The notes below the pieces were generated by a model. That model saw only the letters and a list, made by a program, of their open reading frames with translations, searched no databases and was not told the DNA's origin. A DNA stretch of 64,000 nt, from assembly GCF_900169525.1 (NCBI RefSeq), contig NZ_LT821239.1, positions 1,076,708 through 1,140,707 on the forward strand, in the 5' to 3' direction. This document shows, one piece after another, positions 34,800 to 43,341 of the stretch. Position 1 is the first letter of the stretch. Each line of letters begins with the position of its first letter. A program made the position numbers and the translations under genes. The DNA comes from Corynebacterium pacaense (lineage in GTDB: Bacteria; Actinomycetota; Actinomycetes; Mycobacteriales; Mycobacteriaceae).

Positions 34800-36248
34800 C
34801 TACCCGGTGTGTTCCACCGTGACCCCGCCCTCCACCGAGATCCTGATCGAGGCGATGCCGTCGGCGTCGACGGTGATGGTCTCCTCGACCTCCGGCCCGT
34901 CATAGCTGGCGATCGGAACATCAACATCACTGATCGAGGGGTCGAAGGGGACCTTCACCTCCGCCAGCAGTGAGATATCGCCGGGAAAGCCCTCGGCATC
35001 ATCGATGGCGGAGTACTCGACGAAACGGAACCAGCCGATGTTGTGGGCGGCCCGGTAGCGACGGGTGACCTCCACGGGACCGCTGGTGTTCGGGGGGATC
35101 AGCGGATCGAAGCTGACCGACTTTCCGCCGTCCTGCTCGCGGAACACACCGATGCCCCGCGACAGCCTGTCGCGCAGGTGGAACCCGGAGGTCGGGTCCG
35201 CGGCGATGGCCAGGCCCACCGCGGTGGAACTGGCGGGGTAGGGCGAGCGATGGACCCGGTGGCCGAAGCGTTCTCTCAACATCCGGGGGACCAGCGGCAG
35301 GGAGGAGGCGCCGCCGACGAGGTAGATCCCGGCGATGTCGGATTCCCGCAGGTCCTCGCCGACAAGCGGACTCATTGCCTCCAGTGTGCGTTCCACCAGG
35401 GGTGTCGCAGCCTCGTAGAAGGTGGTGACAGGGAGGGTGACATCGGCGTCGTTAAGCATCAGCAGGATGCGCCGTGACTGCGGAACCAGCGCCTCCTTGG
35501 CGGTGCGCGCCTCGTCGAGGAGGGTGCGTTTCGCGCGGGCGCCGAAGGCGTCGTGGGTGCGGCCGGAGGCCCGGAGGGCGCAGGTGGCGAGGATCTCATC
35601 GAAATCGTCTCCGCCCAGTCGTGAGATCCCGAGCGAGCCGAGCACCTCGTGGTGTTTGCCGTCGACACGGATCAGGGAGGCGTCGAAGGTTCCGCCGCCG
35701 AGATCGTAGACGATGATGGACTGGCGTTTCGAGTTCAGGGTGCGCGCATGCCGGTGCGTGTACTCGAAGGCCGCGGCGCTGGGTTCATTGACCAGACCCA
35801 GGACTGTGGCGCCCGCCTCCGAGAAGGCGGAGAGGGTGAGCAGGCGTTGGGCGCTGTGGGCGTTGGCGGGGACCCCGAGGACGACCTCGGGGACGGAACT
35901 GTCGCCGAGGTCGCGCTGGTAGGACTCGAGAATCCGGAGGACATGGCGGGCGAAGGCTCTCAGAATCTCTCCCAGCGGTCGCGTCTCGCCCCCCAGTTTG
36001 ACGGGCGTGAGAGCCGTGACGGCCCGGTCGCTCATCACCCGTTTGAAGGAACGCGTCAGCGTCGGATTGTCCGGGCGTTTCATGGCATCCCACCCCGCGA
36101 CGATCTGGCCGTCCTCCAGGGCAACCACCGAGGGGATGAATTCGTGGGAGTCGCCGAGAGAATCCTCGACGTTCACGGTCGGGTAATTGCCGCGGTCCAC
36201 CGCTGCCGCGATGGTGCGCGTCGTTCCTACATCGATGCCGAATCGCAT
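34800..36248 (-). CDS. Hsp70-like protein with short C-terminal domain
   Basis: This 482-residue protein has the actin-like ATPase fold of Hsp70: GIDVGTT (phosphate 1), VYDLGGGTFD (phosphate 2), and YLVGGASSLPLV (adenosine). The ATPase occupies about 1-350. DnaK is about 620 residues, so the C-terminal part is short; residues about 380-482 form a beta-rich domain of unknown function instead of the full peptide-binding lid. The ATG at 36248 starts MRFGIDVGTTRT; the longer frame enters the valS promoter region. It lacks an adjacent grpE or dnaJ gene. Its substrate is not known. Confidence 0.85.
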   Translation of the reverse strand: MRFGIDVGTTRTIAAAVDRGNYPTVNVEDSLGDSHEFIPSVVALEDGQIVAGWDAMKRPDNPTLTRSFKRVMSDRAVTALTPVKLGGETRPLGEILRAFARHVLRILESYQRDLGDSSVPEVVLGVPANAHSAQRLLTLSAFSEAGATVLGLVNEPSAAAFEYTHRHARTLNSKRQSIIVYDLGGGTFDASLIRVDGKHHEVLGSLGISRLGGDDFDEILATCALRASGRTHDAFGARAKRTLLDEARTAKEALVPQSRRILLMLNDADVTLPVTTFYEAATPLVERTLEAMSPLVGEDLRESDIAGIYLVGGASSLPLVPRMLRERFGHRVHRSPYPASSTAVGLAIAADPTSGFHLRDRLSRGIGVFREQDGGKSVSFDPLIPPNTSGPVEVTRRYRAAHNIGWFRFVEYSAIDDAEGFPGDISLLAEVKVPFDPSISDVDVPIASYDGPEVEETITVDADGIASIRISVEGGVTVEHTG

Positions 36249-36531
36249 GGTCTTGACCCTAGCAGCATTTCCGGTGGCTGCAGGTCTGGGAAACGGGGAG
36301 TCACGGAGGAATAATCCGATCCTGGGTGGGAGAGGGTGAAACGGTCGGTTCCGGGGCAACTGCCGCAGTCCGTGCGCGGTGCCGAAGGGGGTGCGAGGGT
36401 GGCGGGGCGGCTTCGGTTCCCCTGCACACTGCGGAGTGGCATTGCCCTTCCTTCGTGCCCGAGGTGGTGCGTGACCGCCGCCGGTGGCGGGGTCTGACCT
36501 GCGTATAGAAAGAGGTGCTGCAGGGGTTATG

Positions 36532-39240
36532 ATGGTCAGCGTGACTGAGCAGACTACAGAGAGTAACCACGACCGCGCAGACAAGTTGCCCAGGACCTGG
36601 GACCCGAAGGCGGTGGAGGCCGAGCTCTACCAGGGTTGGGTGGATGCGGGCTACTTCACGGCGGACCCGACCAGTAAGAAGCCCGGTTACTCGATTGTTC
36701 TGCCACCGCCGAATGTGACCGGTCAGTTGCACATGGGCCACGCTCTCGACCACACGCTCATGGACGCCCTCGCCCGGCGCAAACGCATGCAGGGCTTCGA
36801 GGTGCTGTGGCTGCCCGGAATGGACCATGCGGGTATCGCGACCCAGAGCAAGGTCGAGGCCATGCTCAAGGAGTCCGAGGGCAGGTCGCGCTACGACTAT
36901 GACCGTGAGGAGTTCATCGAAAAGGTCTGGGAATGGAAGCGCAGGTACGGCGGCACCATCACCTCACAGATGCGCGCCATCGGTGATTCCGTCGATTGGT
37001 CGCGCGAACGCTTCACCCTGGATGAGGGCCTGTCGAAGGCGGTCCAGACCATCTTCAAGAAGCTTTACGACGCCGACATGATCTACCAGGCGAACCGTCT
37101 GGTGAACTGGTCACCGGTTCTGGAGACCGCGGTCTCCGACATTGAGGTGGTGTACAAGGACGTCGAGGGCGAGCTGGTCTCGATCCGCTACGGCTCACTC
37201 AATGATGATGAACCCCATGTCATCGTCGCCACCACGCGCGTTGAGACGATGCTCGGCGACGTCGCCGTCGCGGTCCATCCCGACGATGAGCGGTACCGCG
37301 ATCTGGTGGGCACCACCCTGCCGCACCCCTTCCGTGGGGACCTCACACTGCAGGTCATCGCGGACGACTACGTTGATCCCGAGTTCGGTTCCGGTGCCGT
37401 GAAGATCACCCCCGCCCATGACCCGAACGACTACGCGATGGGCCTGCGCCACAACCTCGACATGCCGGTGATCATGGACAAGACCGGCCACATCGACGGA
37501 ACCGGAACGCAGTTCGACGGACTCTCCCGTGAGGAGGCCCGCGTCCGGGTCCGTGAGGCACTGGCGGAGCAGGGTCGCATTGTCAAGGAGGTCCGCCCGT
37601 ACATCCACTCTGTCGGGCATTCCGAGCGCTCCGGCGAGGCCATCGAGCCCCGGCTCTCGCTGCAGTGGTGGGTCAGGGTTGACGAGCTCGCCGCCATGTC
37701 CGGTGACGCGATCCGGGAGGGCGACACCACCATTCACCCGAAGTCGCTGGAACCGCGTTATTTCGACTGGGTCGATGACATGCACGACTGGTGCATCTCG
37801 CGGCAGCTGTGGTGGGGTCACCGCATCCCGATCTGGTACGGACCCGACGGCGAAGTCATCTGCGTCGGTCCCGATGAGCAGGCACCGGAGGGCTACGTCC
37901 AGGATCCCGATGTCCTTGACACCTGGTTCAGCTCCGCACTGTGGCCCTTTTCCACCATGGGCTGGCCGGAGCGGACCCCCGAGTTGGAGAAGTTCTACCC
38001 CACCTCGGTCCTGGTCACCGCCTATGACATCCTGTTCTTCTGGGTCGCCCGCATGATGATGTTCGGCACCTTCGCCGCGAAGACCACACCGGAGATCCTC
38101 GGCGAGGGGAGAAACGGTCGCCCCCAGGTCCCGTTCACCGACCTCTTCCTCCACGGACTGGTCCGCGACGAGCACGGAAAGAAGATGTCGAAGTCGCTCG
38201 GAAACGGTATCGATCCGATGGACTGGGTGGACAACTACGGCGCCGACGCGCTCCGGTTCACCCTGGCACGGGGAGCCAACCCCGGCGTCGATCTCCCCGT
38301 CGGTGAGGACTCCGCGCAGAGCTCCAGGAACTTCGCCACCAAACTGTTCAACGCCACCCGCTTCGCGCTTATGAACGGGGCCGTCTCCGAGGGACTGCCC
38401 GAACGCAGCACCCTGACCGACGCGGACCGCTGGATCCTCGACCGGCTCGAGCAGGTCCGCGCCGGGGTGGACAGCTACCTGGACGATTACCAGTTCGCCA
38501 AGGCAAACGAGGCGCTCTATCAGTTCGCGTGGAATGAGTTCTGCGACTGGTACCTGGAGATCGCCAAGGTTCAGATTCCCCGGGAGGGGACAACCGAGCG
38601 GGGAGAGACCACCAGGAGGGTGCTCGGTCATGTGCTCGACGCGCTCCTGCGCCTGCTGCACCCCGCGATGCCCTTTGTCACCGAGGTGCTGTGGAAGGCG
38701 CTCACCGACCGCGAATCGATCGTCGTGTCCTCCTGGCCCAGCATCGCGGACACCAACGGTGGCGCGGAGGTTGACACCGACGCCGAGCGCCGCATCACCG
38801 ATGTGGTGAAGCTTGTGACCGAGATCCGCCGATTCCGTTCGGATCAGGGTGTCAGGCCCTCCCAGAAGGTTCCGGCGCGTCTGGATTTCGCCGCCTGCGA
38901 TCTCGTCGATCTCGAGGACGCGGTTCGTTCACTGGTGCGCATCGAGGAACCCTCCGCCGATTTCCAGGCGTCGGCTAGCCTCGAGGTTCGTCTGGGTGCC
39001 GCGACCATCACAGTCGAGCTGGACACCTCGGGCACCGTCGATGTCGCCGCCGAGCGCAAGCGGCTGGAGAAGGATCTTGCCACGGCGGAAAAGGAGCTCG
39101 AGACCACCGGGAAGAAACTGGGTAATGATGCCTTCCTTTCCAAGGCCCCCGATGCGGTCGTGGACAAGATCCGCCACCGTCAGCGGATCGCCAGGGAAGA
39201 GGTCGAAAGAATCTCGAAGCGACTGCAGGAGCTGAATTAG
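36532..39240 (+). CDS. valS: Valyl-tRNA synthetase
   Basis: This class I synthetase of about 902 residues charges tRNA-Val. The HIGH motif is in [13 protein letters not shown] and KMSKS in [10 protein letters not shown]; the editing domain lies between. The C-terminal coiled-coil tail ([18 protein letters not shown]) binds tRNA, as in bacterial ValRS. ATG 36532 is supported by AGGGG five bases upstream; a GTG at 36541 (VTEQTTE) is another possible start. It is followed by folC with one base overlap (TAGTG). The 283 bases upstream hold a GC-rich hairpin-like stretch before the start, but I do not recognise a T-box. Confidence 0.95.
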   Translation: MVSVTEQTTESNHDRADKLPRTWDPKAVEAELYQGWVDAGYFTADPTSKKPGYSIVLPPPNVTGQLHMGHALDHTLMDALARRKRMQGFEVLWLPGMDHAGIATQSKVEAMLKESEGRSRYDYDREEFIEKVWEWKRRYGGTITSQMRAIGDSVDWSRERFTLDEGLSKAVQTIFKKLYDADMIYQANRLVNWSPVLETAVSDIEVVYKDVEGELVSIRYGSLNDDEPHVIVATTRVETMLGDVAVAVHPDDERYRDLVGTTLPHPFRGDLTLQVIADDYVDPEFGSGAVKITPAHDPNDYAMGLRHNLDMPVIMDKTGHIDGTGTQFDGLSREEARVRVREALAEQGRIVKEVRPYIHSVGHSERSGEAIEPRLSLQWWVRVDELAAMSGDAIREGDTTIHPKSLEPRYFDWVDDMHDWCISRQLWWGHRIPIWYGPDGEVICVGPDEQAPEGYVQDPDVLDTWFSSALWPFSTMGWPERTPELEKFYPTSVLVTAYDILFFWVARMMMFGTFAAKTTPEILGEGRNGRPQVPFTDLFLHGLVRDEHGKKMSKSLGNGIDPMDWVDNYGADALRFTLARGANPGVDLPVGEDSAQSSRNFATKLFNATRFALMNGAVSEGLPERSTLTDADRWILDRLEQVRAGVDSYLDDYQFAKANEALYQFAWNEFCDWYLEIAKVQIPREGTTERGETTRRVLGHVLDALLRLLHPAMPFVTEVLWKALTDRESIVVSSWPSIADTNGGAEVDTDAERRITDVVKLVTEIRRFRSDQGVRPSQKVPARLDFAACDLVDLEDAVRSLVRIEEPSADFQASASLEVRLGAATITVELDTSGTVDVAAERKRLEKDLATAEKELETTGKKLGNDAFLSKAPDAVVDKIRHRQRIAREEVERISKRLQELN

Positions 39241-40739
39241 TGTCAAAGAATGAGGAAGGCGAATTCGGGGATCTCAACCTCAACGAGGCCGGGCTCACCC
39301 TGCCGATCGACCTGGCGGGGGAGACCATGCCGCCGGCACCGGTGGAAATCGACCCGCGGGATCTGGCGGAGCTGGCCATCGTGGAGGCCGAGCTCGACGA
39401 GCGTTGGCAGGAAACCAACATAGACCCCACCCTCAGCAGAATCTCCTATGTGATGGATCTGCTGGGCCGTCCCCAGGACACCTTCCCCTCGATCCACGTC
39501 GCCGGCACCAACGGCAAGACCTCAACCACCCGGATGATCGAGTCCCTGCTGCGTGCCTTCCACCGCCGGACGGGCCGCACGACCAGCCCGCACCTGCAGC
39601 TGGTCACCGAGCGTATCGCCATCGACGGCCGGCCGATCCACCCGCGGGACTTCATCCGGGTCTATCACGAGATCAAGCCCTATATTGAGATGGCCGATGC
39701 ACGCTCCCTGGCCGAAGGTGGTCCGAGGATGAGCAAATTTGAATGCCTGATCGCCATCGCCTACGCGGCGTTCGCGGACGCACCGGTGGACGTGGGAGTC
39801 ATCGAGGTCGGGCTCGGCGGCCGCTGGGACGCCACGAACGTGATCAACGCCCAGGTCGCGGTGATCACCCCGGTGGGCATGGATCACACCGACAGGCTGG
39901 GTAACACCATCGCCGAGATCGCCGGTGAGAAGGCGGGGATCATCAAGGCCCGTCCGATCACCGATGATGTCATCGACCCGACCGAGAACATCGTCATCGT
40001 GGGCAGGCAGGAGCCGGAGGCGATGACCGTGATTCTGCAGCGGGCCGTCGAGGCCGACGCCGCGGTGGCCAGGCTGGGCACGGAGTTCGCGGTGGTGGAT
40101 TCGACCATCGCCGTGGGGGGTCAGCAACTGACGCTCCGGGGTCTCGGCGGAGAGTACACCGACATCTTCCTGCCGCTGTCCGGTGCACACCAGGCCGAGA
40201 ACGCCGCCACCGCGCTGGCCGCGGTCGAGGCATTCTTCGGGGCCTCGGCGGAGCGTTCACTTGATATCGATACCGTCAGGGAGGGCTTCGCCAGTGTGGA
40301 GTCGCCCGGTAGACTGGAACGGATGCGCTCGGCGCCGACCGTGTTCATCGACGCGGCGCACAATCCCCACGGGGCGAAGGCGCTCGGTGCCGCGCTTGAT
40401 CGTGACTTTGAGTTCCGGAGACTGATCGGTGTCCTGGGGGTTCTCGGGGACAAGGATGTCCGGGGAATCCTGGAGAACCTCGAGCCGTATCTCAACGAGG
40501 TGGTGTGCACCCAGACCACCTCGGAACGCGCCCTGGATGCGTATGAGCTCGCCGAGTACGCCCGCGAGATCTTCGGCGATGAGCGGGTCCATGTCAGCGA
40601 GACCCTCCCCGGGGCGGTCGAGCTGGCGATCGAGTTGGCGGAGGACACCGACGTCCAGTCGGGGTCGGGTGTGGTGATCACCGGTTCGGTGGTCACCGCG
40701 GGGCAAGCACGTACCCTGTTCGGAAAGGAACCGGCATGA
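39240..40739 (+). CDS. folC: Folylpolyglutamate synthase / dihydrofolate synthase
   Basis: This 499-residue ligase adds glutamate to dihydropteroate and folates. Its P-loop is HVAGTNGKTSTTRM at about 87-100. Mid and C-terminal Mur-ligase features include GLGGRWDATN, DAAHNPHGAKAL, and GVLGDKDV. A roughly 60-residue acidic leader before the core is longer than in E. coli FolC but usual in actinobacteria. It starts at GTG 39240, sharing one base with the valS stop. Its end overlaps the next gene by ATGA. The three genes thus form one operon. Confidence 0.94.
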   Translation: MSKNEEGEFGDLNLNEAGLTLPIDLAGETMPPAPVEIDPRDLAELAIVEAELDERWQETNIDPTLSRISYVMDLLGRPQDTFPSIHVAGTNGKTSTTRMIESLLRAFHRRTGRTTSPHLQLVTERIAIDGRPIHPRDFIRVYHEIKPYIEMADARSLAEGGPRMSKFECLIAIAYAAFADAPVDVGVIEVGLGGRWDATNVINAQVAVITPVGMDHTDRLGNTIAEIAGEKAGIIKARPITDDVIDPTENIVIVGRQEPEAMTVILQRAVEADAAVARLGTEFAVVDSTIAVGGQQLTLRGLGGEYTDIFLPLSGAHQAENAATALAAVEAFFGASAERSLDIDTVREGFASVESPGRLERMRSAPTVFIDAAHNPHGAKALGAALDRDFEFRRLIGVLGVLGDKDVRGILENLEPYLNEVVCTQTTSERALDAYELAEYAREIFGDERVHVSETLPGAVELAIELAEDTDVQSGSGVVITGSVVTAGQARTLFGKEPA

Positions 40740-41161
40740 ACAAGCGCGATGAAGCTGTGGAGTACGGCCCCCTCGGGCCGGGACACGAACCCGTCAAGGA
40801 CCCGATGAAGGGCATCAGGGGGGTGATGGCGGGAACCCTGGTCATGGAGGCCATCACCATTGCGCTGGTGCTGACGGTGATCCTGCGTGTCGACGAGGGT
40901 GCCTACTGGACCACCTTCAACTGGATGTACGTTTCGGGGCTGGCCCTGGCTATGTTCATCGCCGCGTTCCTGCAGCGCCACAGCTGGTCCATGTCACTGA
41001 ATGTCGCACTCCAGGTACTGGCTCTCGGAGGCTTCCTTGTCCATCCGTCGATGGGTATTGTGGCCATCATCTTTATCCTGGTGTGGCTCTACCTGCTGTA
41101 CCTGCGCTCGAATCTCGTGGCGAGGATGAAGCGCGGTCTGCTGACCACCCAGCACATGTGA
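40736..41161 (+). CDS. DUF4233 membrane protein
   Basis: This 141-residue protein has four hydrophobic segments (about 27-48, 58-75, 82-100, 103-122) and a basic C-terminal end. I recall DUF4233 as routinely following folC in actinobacteria; function unknown. ATG 40736 overlaps the folC stop. The adjacency suggests a link to folate or the cell envelope, but nothing in the sequence shows which. Confidence 0.8.
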   Translation: MNKRDEAVEYGPLGPGHEPVKDPMKGIRGVMAGTLVMEAITIALVLTVILRVDEGAYWTTFNWMYVSGLALAMFIAAFLQRHSWSMSLNVALQVLALGGFLVHPSMGIVAIIFILVWLYLLYLRSNLVARMKRGLLTTQHM

Positions 41162-41174
41162 GGCGGGGGAGCGC

Positions 41175-41555
41175 TCAGTTCAGCCCCTTGTCCGGGATCA
41201 CCCGATCCTCGATCCAGGCCCTGTCGAGATCGGTGGCGTCGCGCCAGGAACCCGCGTAGCCGTTTCTCTCAATGTAGCTCTTGACGAAGGGGCACACGGT
41301 GACCACGGTCAGGCCGGTGGGCAGGGTGTCACTGAGCGCCTCGCCGACGAGGATGGAGGCGAGTCCGCGTCCACCCAGTTCCTCGGCGATCTCGGTGTGG
41401 ATGAACAATCGCTCATCATTGTCGTCGGTGGTTCTCGTGATGTAGTCGGCGAAACCGGCAGGTCGGGAGTCCCCGGGGTAGGAGATCTCGTAGCGACCCC
41501 GCGACTCATTGTTGGTAACGATGACTTCATTGTCGTTTCTGTCCAATAGGCTCAT
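41175..41555 (-). CDS. GNAT-like N-acetyltransferase (YidJ-type)
   Basis: This 126-residue protein is a short GNAT-like domain. It holds GFADYITR, FIHTEIAEELGGRGLASILVGEAL (acetyl-CoA loop), and CPFVKSYIERNGYAG near the C-terminus, the hallmark of the small Acetyltransf_CG family. The substrate is unknown. The ATG at 41555 begins MSLLDRNDNE. It converges on the folC operon 13 bases past its end and is divergent from the small membrane gene at 41593. Confidence 0.85.
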   Translation of the reverse strand: MSLLDRNDNEVIVTNNESRGRYEISYPGDSRPAGFADYITRTTDDNDERLFIHTEIAEELGGRGLASILVGEALSDTLPTGLTVVTVCPFVKSYIERNGYAGSWRDATDLDRAWIEDRVIPDKGLN

Positions 41556-41579
41556 GGCCCCACTCTAGGCAAAGCTCGG

Positions 41580-41585
41580 TAAATT
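41580..41585 (+). promoter_or_regulatory. -10 box for the leaderless 41593 gene
   Basis: TAAATT fits TANNNT and ends 7 bases before ATG 41593. No ribosome-binding site precedes that ATG. Confidence 0.45.
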
Positions 41586-41592
41586 GGCACCC

Positions 41593-41907
41593 ATGCGAAA
41601 AGCCCAGTCCCTCATCCCCTTCTCCGTCGCCGCCGTACTCTGCGTTGTCGCGCTGATCGTCCGTTTCGCCGGCGCACCGATGATCGTCCCCGTCCTGTGC
41701 CTGATCATCGCGGCGATCGCCCTGTTCATCGGTCTCCGCAACCGCGCTGGGACGGTGGACCAGCCGGTGGTGTTCACCGCGGAGCAGGTTCAGAAGCTCC
41801 GGGAACTCAAGGAACGCGGACAGGAGAGCGCCGCCATCCGGCAGGCGCAGCTGTGGAGCAGGGGATCATCGGCGGAAGCTGTGGCCGAGGCGGTGCGGAA
41901 GCTCTAG
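41593..41907 (+). CDS. Small membrane protein, unknown function
   Basis: This 104-residue protein has two hydrophobic segments (about 7-25 and 28-46) and then a soluble helical C-terminus rich in Glu, Gln, Arg and Ala (TAEQVQKLRELKERGQ). I recall similar proteins in corynebacteria before ndk but no function. The ATG at 41593 is behind a TAAATT box with no leader. It stops 48 bases before ndk, which has its own promoter. Confidence 0.7.
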   Translation: MRKAQSLIPFSVAAVLCVVALIVRFAGAPMIVPVLCLIIAAIALFIGLRNRAGTVDQPVVFTAEQVQKLRELKERGQESAAIRQAQLWSRGSSAEAVAEAVRKL

Positions 41908-41941
41908 GAGGGTTGAGCGCGACAGGCCGGAAGCGGTTGGG

Positions 41942-41947
41942 TAGAAT
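41942..41947 (+). promoter_or_regulatory. -10 box for leaderless ndk
   Basis: TAGAAT is followed by 8 bases and then the ndk ATG (41956). No ribosome-binding site is present, so initiation is probably leaderless. Confidence 0.55.
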
Positions 41948-41955
41948 CTCACCTC

Positions 41956-42366
41956 ATGACTGAACGCACCCTCATCCTGATCAAGCCGGACGGCGTCGCA
42001 CACGCACACGTCGGCGAAATTATCGCCCGCATCGAACGCAAGGGCCTGAAGCTGGCCGCCCTGGATCTGCGCGTCGCCGACCGCGAGACCGCCGAGAAGC
42101 ACTACGAGGAGCATTCCGACAAGCCGTTCTTCGGTGAGCTCGTGGAGTTCATCACCTCCGCGCCGCTGATCGCGGGCATCGTCGAGGGCGAGCGCGCCAT
42201 CGATGCATGGCGCCAGCTGGCCGGTGGCACCGATCCGGTGTCCAAGGCGACTCCAGGCACCATCCGCGGCGACTTCGCACTGACCGTCGGTGAGAACGTT
42301 GTCCACGGTTCCGATTCCCCGGAGTCCGCCGAGCGCGAGATTTCCATCTGGTTCCCCAACATCTGA
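41956..42366 (+). CDS. ndk: Nucleoside diphosphate kinase
   Basis: This 136-residue kinase passes the gamma phosphate of ATP to other NDPs through a phospho-His. The active His is in [17 protein letters not shown] (about residue 116), and the N-terminal [11 protein letters not shown] is typical. The ATG at 41956 has a TAGAAT -10 box 8 bases upstream. The gene stands alone, ending in the terminator at 42389. Confidence 0.95.
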   Translation: MTERTLILIKPDGVAHAHVGEIIARIERKGLKLAALDLRVADRETAEKHYEEHSDKPFFGELVEFITSAPLIAGIVEGERAIDAWRQLAGGTDPVSKATPGTIRGDFALTVGENVVHGSDSPESAEREISIWFPNI

Positions 42367-42388
42367 TCACCACGCCTCAGGCCACCCG

Positions 42389-42413
42389 GCCCGGAAAGGA
42401 TTCTTTTCCGGGC
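42389..42413. terminator. Terminator between ndk and the 42414 gene
   Basis: GCCCGGAAA and TTTCCGGGC form a 9-bp stem, with a 7-base loop GGATTCT. It is immediately before the stop of the convergent gene, so it can act in both directions. Confidence 0.65.
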
Positions 42414-43145
42414 TCATCTGCCCGCGGAGAGCTCCTTCATCAGGACCACACCCTTCTCGGTCAACTCCACAAAAACCTTCCCCGGATCACCGCCCGCCAT
42501 GATGGCGGAGCGTGAGATGATACCGCGTTTCTCCAGCGGTGCGACAACAAGGTGGATCTCCGCGACGGGGCGCTGCAGCACCCGTGCCAGCTGACGCGCC
42601 ATCACCCGCGTACCGTCAATGGCGCCGTGGGCCAGCAGCGCGCGGATCAGCCTGCGGACCTCCGGCCTGTCGATCGCATCCAGATCAGGGGCGTCCACCG
42701 AATCCAGGGACGCCCGGGCGAGGATCATCCGCACCCGCTCCCTCGACCGGCGGTGTGCAAGTGTGGACATTCTCGAGGCGGAATAGACCACGGACAGCCC
42801 CCAGACGCCGCCGATGAGTGCGGCGCCGGCGGTCGGCGGCAGGGTGATCACAGTATCTAAGGTGGAGGCATCCACCGCCAGCACCGTGGCGGGAGCGATC
42901 AGCTGGACCACGCCGCGTTTCCTGTCGCCGTCGGTCACCGGTCCCAGCTTCCAGGAATCGATGTCCCTCGGCGCATTCCTCAGGGGTGGCAACAGTGCCA
43001 AGAGACCGAGTGCGAGCACAGCTCCCGCCAGCCAGGGTGAGGACGACTCCATCAGTGCACGGCCGAGGGCGATGAGCAGTCCCGCGGGAATGTACTGCCA
43101 CACCGGTGCGGGCCGCGAACCGGATCGTCTCTCAATATCGTCCAT
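42414..43145 (-). CDS. Membrane protein with C-terminal winged-helix-like domain
   Basis: This 243-residue protein begins with two hydrophobic helices (about 15-50) after a short cytosolic tail, has another hydrophobic segment (about 100-117), and ends with a domain that resembles a MarR/PadR-like winged helix (LARVLQRPVAEIHLVVAPLEK, VFVELTEKG). A membrane-bound regulator is therefore possible, but no family is recognised. The ATG at 43145 (MDDIERR) was preferred over the upstream ATG at 43163. It is divergent from rne and convergent with ndk. Confidence 0.6.
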   Translation of the reverse strand: MDDIERRSGSRPAPVWQYIPAGLLIALGRALMESSSPWLAGAVLALGLLALLPPLRNAPRDIDSWKLGPVTDGDRKRGVVQLIAPATVLAVDASTLDTVITLPPTAGAALIGGVWGLSVVYSASRMSTLAHRRSRERVRMILARASLDSVDAPDLDAIDRPEVRRLIRALLAHGAIDGTRVMARQLARVLQRPVAEIHLVVAPLEKRGIISRSAIMAGGDPGKVFVELTEKGVVLMKELSAGR

Positions 43146-43341
43146 GTTTCCGGAGAGTATCAAAGACCAATACGGGCACGGTCCCTAATCTGTGGAACAA
43201 TGGCGTACAGGACATTTTCGTCATTGTCTGTGAGTTTTTGCATCTATGCCCACGGTGAGCGTTCCTGTGCGGCGGCGGCAGTGAGACATCCTGCCAGCGC
43301 CCGGGTCAGCGCTGACCACTACAAAGAAATAGGAGTTAGCC

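Noticed and set aside
36249..36531. A possible T-box or attenuator before valS
   Set aside because: GC-rich stem-like bases are present, but no T-box core sequence or specifier loop was found.
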